64,000 nucleotides of DNA from contig NZ_JAJOZB010000001.1 in assembly GCF_023701745.1 (NCBI RefSeq), positions 6,805,001 through 6,869,000 on the forward strand. The letters run 5' to 3'. The notes beneath the pieces are model-generated. The model saw only the letters and a list, made by a program, of their open reading frames with translations, had not been told where the DNA came from and did no database searches. Positions 25,973 to 33,687 of this stretch are shown here, piece by piece (the first letter of the stretch is position 1; every line of letters begins with the position of its first letter). This DNA is from Streptomyces sp. RKAG293 (GTDB lineage Bacteria; Actinomycetota; Actinomycetes; Streptomycetales; Streptomycetaceae). The position numbers and the translations under genes are program-made.

Positions 25973-26770
25973 TCAGGCGGAGAGCAGGATCCGGCGGGGG
26001 AGAAGGGCCCCCGCATAGCGCTCCAGCAGCAGCTCGACGAGTTCCGGGGCCGCGCCCAGCACAGGAGCGAGGGCGTCGGCGCCGGACTCGCGGGCACCGC
26101 GGACGATGCGGTCGGGCAGGAAGCCCGGTGCGATGACGTACGGGGCGACCGCGATACGGCGTACGCCCTCGGCCCGCAGCTGCCGGACCGCGTCCTCGGT
26201 CCTGGGCAGCGATGCGGAGGCGAACGCAGGCCGCACGGCGCACCAACCGGTGTGCCGCCACTCCCGCGCGATTTCAGCGATCACTGCGATCGCCTCCGGG
26301 TCGGTGGAGCCCGCCGAGGCCAGGACAACCCCGGTCGAGCGGTCGCCGGGGGTGACCCCGGCCTCGGCCAGCCGCCGCTCCAGGGCGGCGGTCAACAGGG
26401 GCGAGGGGCCGAGGACATCGGCCACCACGACCCTCAGCCGGGGGTGCGCGGCGGTCGACTCGCGCAGCACGGCGGGGATGTCGGCCTTCGCGTGGAAGGC
26501 GCGGGTGAGCAGCAGCGGCAGCGCGACGATGTCGCGCACCCCCTCCGCCGCGAGGCGGTCGACGACCTGCGCCACGGTCGGCGCACAGAAGTCGAGGTAT
26601 CCGGTGACGACGCGGAGCCCCGGCCGGGCGGCCCGTACCTGCTCGGTCAGCGCATGGACGGTCGCGGCATGGCGCGGATCGCGACTGCCGTGGGCGATGA
26701 TCAGAAGGGGCGGCGCATAGCGCCACGTTGGAAGGGTGGTGGCGGGTGACGGGTGGGCGGGACCGTTCAT
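25973..26770 (-). CDS. CbiX/SirB-type sirohydrochlorin ferrochelatase-like protein
   Basis: A 265-residue class II chelatase-fold protein. The catalytic His is in LLIIAHGSRDPRH at the N-terminus and a second metal-ligand region is LLTRAFHAKADIP. The two-repeat CbiX length fits insertion of iron (or cobalt) into sirohydrochlorin. As the last gene of the sulfur operon its job is probably to make siroheme for the sulfite reductase. The ATG at 26770 overlaps the permease stop (TAATG), so it is translationally coupled. No CysG-type methyltransferase/dehydrogenase is nearby. Its stop is 4 bp from the convergent beta-helix stop. Confidence 0.88.
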   Translation of the reverse strand: MNGPAHPSPATTLPTWRYAPPLLIIAHGSRDPRHAATVHALTEQVRAARPGLRVVTGYLDFCAPTVAQVVDRLAAEGVRDIVALPLLLTRAFHAKADIPAVLRESTAAHPRLRVVVADVLGPSPLLTAALERRLAEAGVTPGDRSTGVVLASAGSTDPEAIAVIAEIAREWRHTGWCAVRPAFASASLPRTEDAVRQLRAEGVRRIAVAPYVIAPGFLPDRIVRGARESGADALAPVLGAAPELVELLLERYAGALLPRRILLSA

Positions 26771-27677
26771 TACTGGCTCCGGGACACCAGGCCACGGGTG
26801 CGCAGCACACGGCGCTCCAGCGGGCTGAAGATCAGCAGATCGATGGCGATACCGACGACGAGGATGAGGATGATGCCGAGGAAGATGCCCGGCATGTCGG
26901 ACCCCTCGCGCATGTTCTCCAGATAGCGCCCCAGACCGGTGCCGAGGTCGGGGGAGGAGGCGATGAGCTCGGCGGCCATCAGGGAGCGCCAGGAGAACGC
27001 CCAGCCCTGCTTGAGGCCGGCCAGGTAGCCGGGCAGCGCGGCCGGCAGCAGGATGTGCCGGGCACCGCTCACCCCGCTGGCGCCGAGCGTGCGGCCGGCG
27101 CGCAGATAGAGCGGCGGCACCTGGTCGATGCCGGAGATCAGCCCGTTGGCGATGGACGGCACCGCGCCGAGCAGGATGACGGCGTACATCGCGGAGTCGG
27201 TGATGCCGAGCCAGATGACCGCGGCGGGCACCCAGGCCACCGACGGCAGCGACTGCAGGCCCGACAGGATCGGCCCGATGGCGGACCGGACGAACGGGAC
27301 GCGGGCCACGACGAGGCCGACCGGGGTGCCGATGGCGACCGCGGCGAGGAAGCCCAGCAGCCCGCGCTCGACGCTGGTCCAGATGATGTCGAGGAGCTGG
27401 CCCTCGTTCCACAGCGTCATGAAGCTGCTGCCGACCGCCCGGGGGCGGGCAGCTTGGTCTCCGGCGCGAACCCGGCCAGCACGGCGAGCTGCCACACCAC
27501 GAGCACCAGGAGGACCGCCGAGACCGGCGGCAGGACCTTCTTGACCAGGACCTGGGTGAACGGGGTGCGCCGGACCTGGACCGCGTCCAGGGCGTCGAGC
27601 CCGGCCTCCAGACCCGCGAGGTCCTGGGAGCCCGCACTGTCCTTCTTGTCGGCCGGAACGGTCTCAGTGCTGGCCAT
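26770..27677 (-). pseudogene. Sulfonate-type ABC permease (SsuC-like) with an internal one-base frameshift
   Basis: The first frame (start 27677, stop 27417-27419, 86 residues) carries the N-terminal tail, TM1 and ETKLPAP. The second frame continues exactly where the family sequence should: AVGSSFMTLWNEGQL through the BPD_transp_1 domain (EAA-like loop near LGASGVSGARHILLPAAL) to 26772. One extra base in the run CCCGGGGG at 27438-27445 would rejoin them. The stop of the first part and the ATG at 27420 of the second overlap as ATGA, so a 216-residue core permease (26770-27420) could still be translated by coupling. It may be a sequencing error, a real mutation or a split gene. The start at 27677 overlaps the upstream ATPase by 14 bp. 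Confidence 0.75.
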
Positions 27678-28473
27678 GTCGGCGGATCTCCCCACGCAGT
27701 TCTTCGGTGATCTCGATGGACAGCTCGGCGACCGCGGCGTCCTCGATACGGCGCGGCTGCGGGATGTCCACGGCCCATTCGCGGGCGACCCGGCCGGGCC
27801 GGGACGTCAGCAGCACCACGCGCTCCGCGAGCCGGACGGCCTCGCGGACGTTGTGCGTGACGAAGAGGACGGAGACGCCCGTCTCGGCCCAGATACGGGT
27901 GAGCTCGCCGTGCAGGACGTCCCGGGTGATGGCGTCCAGCGCCGCGAACGGCTCGTCCATCAGCAGCACGTTGGAGTCCTGGGCCAGCGCACGGGCGAGC
28001 GCGACGCGCTGCCGCATACCGCCGGACAGCTCGTGGACCCGCTTGCCGTAGGAGCCGTCGAGGCGCACCAGGCTGAGCAGCCGCTCGGCCTCCGGGCGGC
28101 GCTCGGCGCGCGGCACGCCGCGCAGCCGCAGCGCCAGTTCGATGTTCTTGCCGGCGGTGAGCCAGGGGAAGAGCGCGTGCTCCTGGAACATCAGCGCCGG
28201 ACGGCCGCCGCCCGGCACCGTGATGGTGCCCGCCGTCGGCTGGTCCAGGCCCGCGACCAGGTTGAGCAGCGTCGACTTGCCGCAGCCGGAGGCACCCAGG
28301 AGGCAGACGAACTCACCGGGACGGACGTCGAGGGTGATGTCGTCGAGCACCGCCTGGGCGGAGCCCGGACGGCCGAAGACCTTGTGGACGTGGTCGATGC
28401 GAACGGCGGGCGCGCCGTCCGCGACGGCGGTGTCCGCGCTGTGCTGCTCGGTGGTCCTGACTGCCGTGGCCAT
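27664..28473 (-). CDS. Nitrate/sulfonate-type ABC transporter ATP-binding protein (SsuB-like)
   Basis: A 269-residue ATPase that powers the import system. Walker A is GASGCGKST, the Q-loop is MFQEHALFPW, the signature is LSGGMRQRVALARA, Walker B is VLLMDEPFAALD and the H-loop is FVTHNV. The ATG at 28473 follows AGGAGG at 6 nt. Upstream is the binding lipoprotein, with a strong stem-loop between them, and downstream the permease, overlapping by 14 bp. Context in the cys operon supports sulfonate or sulfate-ester uptake. Confidence 0.93.
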   Translation of the reverse strand: MATAVRTTEQHSADTAVADGAPAVRIDHVHKVFGRPGSAQAVLDDITLDVRPGEFVCLLGASGCGKSTLLNLVAGLDQPTAGTITVPGGGRPALMFQEHALFPWLTAGKNIELALRLRGVPRAERRPEAERLLSLVRLDGSYGKRVHELSGGMRQRVALARALAQDSNVLLMDEPFAALDAITRDVLHGELTRIWAETGVSVLFVTHNVREAVRLAERVVLLTSRPGRVAREWAVDIPQPRRIEDAAVAELSIEITEELRGEIRRHGQH

Positions 28474-28518
28474 CCGGTCACCTCCTGGTACGTGGGCGGG
28501 CGGTGCGTGCTGCGGGCC

Positions 28519-28552
28519 GCCGGTGTCCGGCCATCGCGGGCCGGACACCGGC
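28519..28552 (-). terminator. Intra-operon stem-loop between binding protein and ATPase
   Basis: GCCGGTGTCCGGCC (28519-28532) and GGCCGGACACCGGC (28539-28552) form a perfect 14-bp stem with a 6-nt loop, 32 bp after the binding-protein stop. It probably acts as a partial terminator or a 3' stabiliser, so that the binding protein is made in excess over the membrane complex. Confidence 0.7.
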
Positions 28553-28583
28553 TGCTTCCGGGTGTTTCCGTGACGCGGTGCTG

Positions 28584-29711
28584 CTACTGCCTGCCGAGTC
28601 CCGCCGCGTCCACCGCGGGCTTGCCGGCGGCCGTGAGGACCTTGTTGAGCAGCGTCAGGTCGTAGATCCCGGCGAGGTCGGGCTTCTTCAGCAGACCGGC
28701 CTTGACGGCGTGGTCGGCCTCGGACGTCAGCGACTTGGCGAGCGGGTCGTCGAGGACCTGGATGCTCGCCCACGCCGGGTCGAGGATCTCGGCCGGCAGT
28801 GCCTTCTGGGTGTCCTTCTTGAGCTGGGCGTTCGCGGCGGCCTTGGCCTTGTCCGGGTTGGCCGTGATCCACGCGTTGGTGTTCACCGAACCGCGCAGCA
28901 CCGCCTCGACGACGTCCGGGTGCGCCGACAGGAACTTCTGCGACACGATCACATTGGTGATCACGAACTTCTTGTCGGGCCACAGGTCGCGCTCGTCGAG
29001 CAGTACCTTGCCGCCCTCGGAGACCAGCTTGGACGCGGTCGGCTCCGGCACCCACGCGCCGTCGATGGAACCGGACTTGTAGGCGTCGGGCGTGACCTTG
29101 TTGTCGGTGCGGAAGACGGAGACGTCGCCCTTGCCGCTCTGCGCGTCGACCTTCCAGCCCTTTTCGGCGATCCAGTTGAGGAACGCCACGTCCTGGGTGT
29201 TGCCCAGCTGCGGGGTCGCGATCTTCTTGCCCTTGAGGTCGTCCAGGGTCTTGATCTTCGCGGGGTTGACGACCAGCTTCACGCCGCCCGAGGCGGAGCC
29301 GGAGATGATCCGCAGGCTGGTGCTCTTGGACTTGGTGTAGCCGTTGATGGATGGCGAGGGGCCGATCCAGCCGATGTCGATGGAGCCGGCGTTCAGCGCC
29401 TCGATCTCGGACGGGCCCGCGTTGAAGGTCTGGGTCTTGATGGCGGTGCCGCCCAGCTCCTTCGCGAACAGGCCCTGGTTGAGGCCGACGAGCGCGGTGG
29501 CGTGGGTGAGGTTCGGGAAGTAGCCGATCTTCACTTCGTCGGCGGAGAGCTTCTTCGCGCCCGAACTGGCCACCGGGGCAGCGTTGCTGTCCTTCGTGTC
29601 GTCGGACTTCGAGCCGTACCCGCAGGCGGCGAGAGCGCCGAAGAGCAGCGGGAGGGTCGCGGCAGCGGCGATCGATCGCTTCAGGCTGCGGGTGGTTCTT
29701 GCGGCAGACAC
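28584..29711 (-). CDS. ABC transporter substrate-binding lipoprotein (SsuA/TauA-like)
   Basis: A 375-residue extracellular lipoprotein with a signal ending in the lipobox LAAC. The mature part has the SsuA/NMT1 fold: VKIGYFPNLTHATALVGLNQ, FNAGPSEIEALNAGSIDIGW and GAWVPEPTASKLV. This group binds aliphatic sulfonates, taurine or nitrate; the sulfur operon favours an organosulfur ligand. The GTG at 29711 follows GAGAGGAAC at about 9 nt. It is 208 bp after cysN, the largest gap in the operon, which may contain a small ORF. Confidence 0.92.
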   Translation of the reverse strand: MSAARTTRSLKRSIAAAATLPLLFGALAACGYGSKSDDTKDSNAAPVASSGAKKLSADEVKIGYFPNLTHATALVGLNQGLFAKELGGTAIKTQTFNAGPSEIEALNAGSIDIGWIGPSPSINGYTKSKSTSLRIISGSASGGVKLVVNPAKIKTLDDLKGKKIATPQLGNTQDVAFLNWIAEKGWKVDAQSGKGDVSVFRTDNKVTPDAYKSGSIDGAWVPEPTASKLVSEGGKVLLDERDLWPDKKFVITNVIVSQKFLSAHPDVVEAVLRGSVNTNAWITANPDKAKAAANAQLKKDTQKALPAEILDPAWASIQVLDDPLAKSLTSEADHAVKAGLLKKPDLAGIYDLTLLNKVLTAAGKPAVDAAGLGRQ

Positions 29712-29821
29712 GGGAGGTGTTCCTCTCGGAGAGCCGGAGCGCGCCTATCTGGGCGCGGCCGGAAAGTCGTCAGGTCTTCGGTGGTGCGGGCGTACTCGCG
29801 TGCGGGTGCGGGGCTGAGCGG

Positions 29822-29920
29822 TTAGAGCGCACATCGCGCCACCCCGCCCGTGCCGGCGCCGAGGAGGCCGCTGCCGACGCGGCCGCCCTCCTTCGCGAAG
29901 CCCGAATAGGCATCGACCAT
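29822..29920 (-). CDS. Possible 32-residue ORF after cysN (uncertain)
   Basis: An ATG at 29920 overlaps the cysN stop (TGATG) and opens a 32-codon frame beginning MVDAYSGFAKEGGRVG and ending ARCAL. It is Gly-rich with one Cys near the end. Coupling to cysN is possible and it fills part of the 208-bp gap, but I do not recognise it and there is no independent evidence of coding. It could be a leader affecting the downstream binding-protein gene. Confidence 0.22.
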   Translation of the reverse strand: MVDAYSGFAKEGGRVGSGLLGAGTGGVARCAL

Positions 29921-31278
29921 CAGAAGTCCCACCCCTCTTGTTCCTTCTCCACGGCGGACGCACCGGCCGCCGCGGGTTCGGCGAACGCCTCGCCCGCCAT
30001 GCCCGCGGTCAGCGTCGTGCCGTCCGCGGGGTCGATCAGCAGGAAGGAGCCGGTCAGCCGCGAGTCCGCGTAGGCGTCCAGCGGCAGCGGCTCGGCGGTG
30101 CGCAGCACGACGGCGCCGATGTCGTTGACGTCCAGCTGCGCCGGCCCGGACTCGTGCGCGAGCCCGGCCGTGAGATTGATGCGGTACGGCAGCGCCTTGA
30201 CGACGGCCTTCACCGTGCGCGTCGCGTGCTTGAGCAGCACCCGCGAGCCGACCTTCAGCGGCCGCTCGTGCAGATGGCAGACGGTCGCCTCGACGTCCTG
30301 GGTGGTCGCCGGCGCCGAGGCGGTCGGCGCGATCAGGTCGCCGCGCGAGATGTCCAGGTCGTCGGCGAGCAGCACGGTCACCGACTGCGGCGCCCAGGCG
30401 ACGTCGACCGGCTCGCCAAGGGCGTCGATGCCGGTGATGGTGCTGGTCGCGCCGGACGGCAGGACCGTCACCTCGTCACCGACCCGCAGGATGCCGGAGG
30501 CGATCCGGCCCGCGTAGCCGCGGTAGTCCGGGTGCTCGGTGGTCTGCGGACGGATCACGTACTGGACCGGGAAGCGGGCCGGGGCGTCCGTCAGGTCGGT
30601 GCCGACCTGCACCGTCTCCAGGTGCTCCAGGACGGTGGGGCCGCCGTACCAGTCCATGTTCGCGGACGGCGTCACCACGTTGTCCCCGGCGAGCGCCGAG
30701 ATCGGGATCGTCGTGATGTCCGGGACGCCGAGCGACGCCGCGTACGCCGTGAACTCCTCGGCGATGGCGGCGAACACGGGCTCCGCGTACTCCACCAGGT
30801 CCATCTTGTTGACGGCCAGCACCACGTGCGGGACGCGCAGCAGCGCGGCCACCGCGGCATGGCGCCGGGTCTGCTCCACGACGCCGTTGCGGGCGTCGAC
30901 GAGCACCACGGCCAGCTCCGCGGTCGAGGCGCCGGTGACCATGTTGCGGGTGTACTGCACATGGCCCGGCGTGTCGGCGAGGATGAACCGGCGCCGCGGT
31001 GTGGCGAAGTACCGGTACGCCACATCGATGGTGATGCCCTGCTCGCGCTCGGCCCGCAGGCCGTCGGTGAGCAGCGCCAGGTCCGGCGCCTCCTGGCCGC
31101 GGCGGCGCGAGGCGTGCTCGACGGCCTCCAGCTGGTCGGTCAGGACCGACTTGGAGTCGTGCAGCAGCCGCCCGACCAGGGTGGACTTGCCGTCGTCGAC
31201 GGAGCCGGCGGTGGCGAAGCGCAGCTGCGAGGTGGCCGCGATCTGCTCGGCGCTGGTGACGTCGCTGATGGTGGTCAT
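29920..31278 (-). CDS. cysN: Sulfate adenylyltransferase GTPase subunit CysN
   Basis: The regulatory GTPase of ATP sulfurylase, which drives formation of adenosine 5'-phosphosulfate (APS) with CysD. It is 452 residues, elongation-factor-like: G1 GSVDDGKST, G2 region EREQGITIDVAYRYF, G3 DTPGHVQY, G4 NKMD, then two beta-barrel domains. There is no fused CysC domain, consistent with a separate cysC gene. The start at 31278 abuts the cysD TAA stop with no gap. Confidence 0.96.
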   Translation of the reverse strand: MTTISDVTSAEQIAATSQLRFATAGSVDDGKSTLVGRLLHDSKSVLTDQLEAVEHASRRRGQEAPDLALLTDGLRAEREQGITIDVAYRYFATPRRRFILADTPGHVQYTRNMVTGASTAELAVVLVDARNGVVEQTRRHAAVAALLRVPHVVLAVNKMDLVEYAEPVFAAIAEEFTAYAASLGVPDITTIPISALAGDNVVTPSANMDWYGGPTVLEHLETVQVGTDLTDAPARFPVQYVIRPQTTEHPDYRGYAGRIASGILRVGDEVTVLPSGATSTITGIDALGEPVDVAWAPQSVTVLLADDLDISRGDLIAPTASAPATTQDVEATVCHLHERPLKVGSRVLLKHATRTVKAVVKALPYRINLTAGLAHESGPAQLDVNDIGAVVLRTAEPLPLDAYADSRLTGSFLLIDPADGTTLTAGMAGEAFAEPAAAGASAVEKEQEGWDF

Positions 31279-32205
31279 TTAGAAGTACCCCTCGCGCTTG
31301 CGGTCTTCCATCGCGGCCTCGGACATCTTGTCGTCGGCGCGGGTCGCGCCCCGCTCGGTGAGCCGGGACGCGGCGATCTCCACGATGACCTGGTCGATGG
31401 TGAAGGCGTCGGAGTCCACCGCGCCGGTGCAGGACATGTCACCGACGGTGCGGTAGCGGATGAGCCGCTTCTCGACGGTCTCCCCGGACTTCGGGCCGCC
31501 CCACTCGCCCGCCGTCAGCCACATGCCGCTGCGGGCGAAGACGTCCCGCTCGTGCGCGTAGTAGATCTGCGGCAGCTCGATGCCCTCGCGGGCGATGTAC
31601 TGCCACACGTCCAGCTCGGTCCAGTTGGACAGCGGGAACACCCGGACGTGCTCGCCGGCCGCGTGCTTGCCGTTGTAGAGCTGCCACAGCTCGGGGCGCT
31701 GGCGGCGCGGGTCCCAGGCGCCGAACTCGTCGCGCAGGGAGAAGACGCGCTCCTTGGCGCGGGCCTTCTCCTCGTCACGGCGGCCGCCGCCGAAGACCGC
31801 GTCGTACTTACCCTCGCCGATCGCGTCGAGCAGCGGCACCGTCTGCAGCGGGTTGCGGGTCCCGTCGGGGCGCTCGCGCAGCCGGCCGTCGTCGATGTAG
31901 TCCTGCACCCGCGCCACGTGCAGCCGCAGTCCGTGCTCGGCGACCGTACGGTCCCGGTACTCCAGCACCTCGGGGAAGTTGTGGCCGGTGTCCACGTGCA
32001 GCAGCGAGAACGGCACCGCGGCGGGCGCGAACGCCTTCAGCGCCAGGTGCAGCATGACGATGGAGTCCTTGCCGCCGGAGAAGAGGATCACCGGCCGCTC
32101 GAACTCGCCCGCGACCTCACGGAAGATGTGCACGGCCTCGGACTCGAGCGCGTCCAGGTGGCTGAGCGCGTACGCGGATTCATTGGGCGCGGCGACGGTG
32201 GTCAC
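31279..32205 (-). CDS. cysD: Sulfate adenylyltransferase subunit CysD
   Basis: The catalytic subunit of ATP sulfurylase (ATP + sulfate to APS + PPi). It is 308 residues of the PP-loop family with SGGKDSIVMLHL near residue 44, VDTGHNFPE, and the C-terminal GDMSCTGAVDSDA region. The GTG at 32205 overlaps the cysC stop by 4 bp (GTGA). It works as a heterodimer with CysN. Confidence 0.96.
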   Translation of the reverse strand: MTTVAAPNESAYALSHLDALESEAVHIFREVAGEFERPVILFSGGKDSIVMLHLALKAFAPAAVPFSLLHVDTGHNFPEVLEYRDRTVAEHGLRLHVARVQDYIDDGRLRERPDGTRNPLQTVPLLDAIGEGKYDAVFGGGRRDEEKARAKERVFSLRDEFGAWDPRRQRPELWQLYNGKHAAGEHVRVFPLSNWTELDVWQYIAREGIELPQIYYAHERDVFARSGMWLTAGEWGGPKSGETVEKRLIRYRTVGDMSCTGAVDSDAFTIDQVIVEIAASRLTERGATRADDKMSEAAMEDRKREGYF

Positions 32206-32792
32206 AGTGCCAGTCCCCTCTCGACGAGCAGCGCTTCCAGCGCCGCGGCGGAGTCCTCGACGGTGCGGCCGTGGGTCTCGAGGCGCAGATCCGGTGCCCC
32301 GGGCGCCTCGTACGGGTCGTCGACCCCGGTGAGACCGGAGATCTCACCCGCGGCCTGCTTGGCGTACAGCCCCTTCACATCGCGCTCGGAGCACACCTCG
32401 ACCGGTGTGGCCACGTGCACCTCCAAGTACGGGGTGCCCTGCTTCTGGTGGCGCCCGCGGACCGCCTCGCGGCTGTCCGCGTAGGGAGCGATGACGGGGA
32501 CGAGGACCTTGACGCCGTTGGAGGCCAGCAGCTCGGCGACGAAGCCGATCCGCTGCACGTTGGTGTGCCGGTCCTCGCGGGTGAAGCCCAGCCCGGCGGA
32601 GAGGAACTCGCGGATCTCGTCGCCGTCCAGCACCTCCACCCGGTGGCCCGCGTCACGCAGCCGGTCGGCCAGCGCGAAGGCGACCGTGGTCTTGCCCGCG
32701 CTCGGCAGACCGGTGAGCCACACCGTGGCACCCGCCTGCTGCGGGCTCGCCGGCACGCTCATCGCTCGCTCCTGGGATATCTGAGTGGTCAT
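32202..32792 (-). CDS. cysC: Adenylyl-sulfate kinase CysC
   Basis: Phosphorylates APS to PAPS. It is 196 residues with the P-loop GLPSAGKTT, the VLDGDEIREFLSAGLGFTRE substrate loop, and KGLYAKQAAGEISGLTGVDD. The ATG at 32792 overlaps the cysH stop (TGATG); an in-frame ATG at 32762 just ahead of the conserved part is the alternative start. Since the adjacent CysH looks like an APS reductase, PAPS made here may serve sulfation reactions rather than assimilation. Confidence 0.94.
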   Translation of the reverse strand: MTTQISQERAMSVPASPQQAGATVWLTGLPSAGKTTVAFALADRLRDAGHRVEVLDGDEIREFLSAGLGFTREDRHTNVQRIGFVAELLASNGVKVLVPVIAPYADSREAVRGRHQKQGTPYLEVHVATPVEVCSERDVKGLYAKQAAGEISGLTGVDDPYEAPGAPDLRLETHGRTVEDSAAALEALLVERGLAL

Positions 32793-33496
32793 CAGCCGTG
32801 CAGTCCGCACTCGGTCTTGCCGCGGCCGGCCCAGCGGCCGGCGCGGGCGTCCTCGCCCTCCAGCACCCGGCGGGTGCACGGCTCGCAGCCGACGGACGCG
32901 TAACCGTCCATCAGCAGCGGGTTGGTCAGCACCCCGTGCTCCGCGACGTACGCGTCCACGTCCGCCTGCGTCCAGCGGGCGATCGGGGAGATCTTCACCT
33001 TGCGGCGCTTCTCGTCCCAGCCGACGACCGGAGTGTTCGCGCGGGTCGGGGACTCGTCGCGGCGCAGTCCGGTGGCCCAGGCGTCGTACCCGGTCAGGCC
33101 CTGCTCCAGCGGCTTGACCTTGCGCAGCGCGCAGCACAGGTCCGGGTCGCGGTCGTGCAGCTTCGGCCCGTACTCGGCGTCCTGTTCGGCGACGCTCTGG
33201 ACCGGGGTCAGCGTGATGAGGTTGACGTCCATCACCGCGCCGACCGCGTCACGGGTGCCGATGGTCTCGGGGAAGTGGTAGCCGGTGTCGAGGAACACCA
33301 CGTCCACGCCCGGGAAGGCGCGGGACGCGAGGTGCGCCACGACGGCGTCCTCCATCGAGGACGTGACGCAGAAGCGCGGGCCGAACGTCTCGGCGGCCCA
33401 GCGCAGGATGTCCGGCGGGGACGCGTCCTCCAGGTCGCGGCCCGACTGCTCGGCCAGAGCGCGCAGGTCCTCGGCGGTGTGCTGTGCGGTGGTCAC
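32792..33496 (-). CDS. cysH: Phosphoadenylyl/adenylyl-sulfate reductase CysH ([4Fe-4S], APS-type)
   Basis: Reduces APS (or PAPS) to sulfite using thioredoxin. It is 234 residues with the PP-loop-like VTSSMEDAVVAHL, C121-C122 and C204-x2-C207 as the [4Fe-4S] ligands of APS reductases, and the catalytic C230 in ECGLHG at the C-terminus. Enzymes that use only PAPS usually lack the CC/CxxC set. The GTG at 33496 overlaps the upstream stop (GTGA) and follows GGAGG at about 8 nt; the longer upstream frame is the neighbouring gene's shadow. Confidence 0.94.
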   Translation of the reverse strand: MTTAQHTAEDLRALAEQSGRDLEDASPPDILRWAAETFGPRFCVTSSMEDAVVAHLASRAFPGVDVVFLDTGYHFPETIGTRDAVGAVMDVNLITLTPVQSVAEQDAEYGPKLHDRDPDLCCALRKVKPLEQGLTGYDAWATGLRRDESPTRANTPVVGWDEKRRKVKISPIARWTQADVDAYVAEHGVLTNPLLMDGYASVGCEPCTRRVLEGEDARAGRWAGRGKTECGLHG

Positions 33497-33687
33497 GACT
33501 CGCCTCCGGTCGGGGGGTTCTTGCGAAGTCCCTCGGTCAGCAGACCGAGGAACTTCAACTGGAAGGCGCGGTTGCACGCCCGGCATTCCCAGGCGGCACC
33601 CGAACCGTGCGGAACCTTCTCCTCGGATGGGCGCAGATCCTCGTCCCCGCAGTACGGGCAGTAGAACGGCGCGGCGCGTTCGGTCAT
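33493..33687 (-). CDS. Small zinc-ribbon-like protein of the sulfur operon
   Basis: A 64-residue protein with C10-P-Y-C13 and C35-R-A-C38, a pattern that fits a rubredoxin-like or zinc-ribbon metal site. It overlaps both neighbours by 4 bp (ATGA with the sulfite reductase, GTGA with cysH), so it is tightly coupled. A small protein occupies this slot in Streptomyces sulfur operons. It might carry electrons or help assemble the reductases, but its function is not known to me. Confidence 0.9.
   Translation of the reverse strand: MTERAAPFYCPYCGDEDLRPSEEKVPHGSGAAWECRACNRAFQLKFLGLLTEGLRKNPPTGGES

Noticed and set aside
29938..32484. An 848-codon plus-strand frame
   Set aside because: It is antisense to cysN, cysD and cysC, all of which carry full catalytic motifs.
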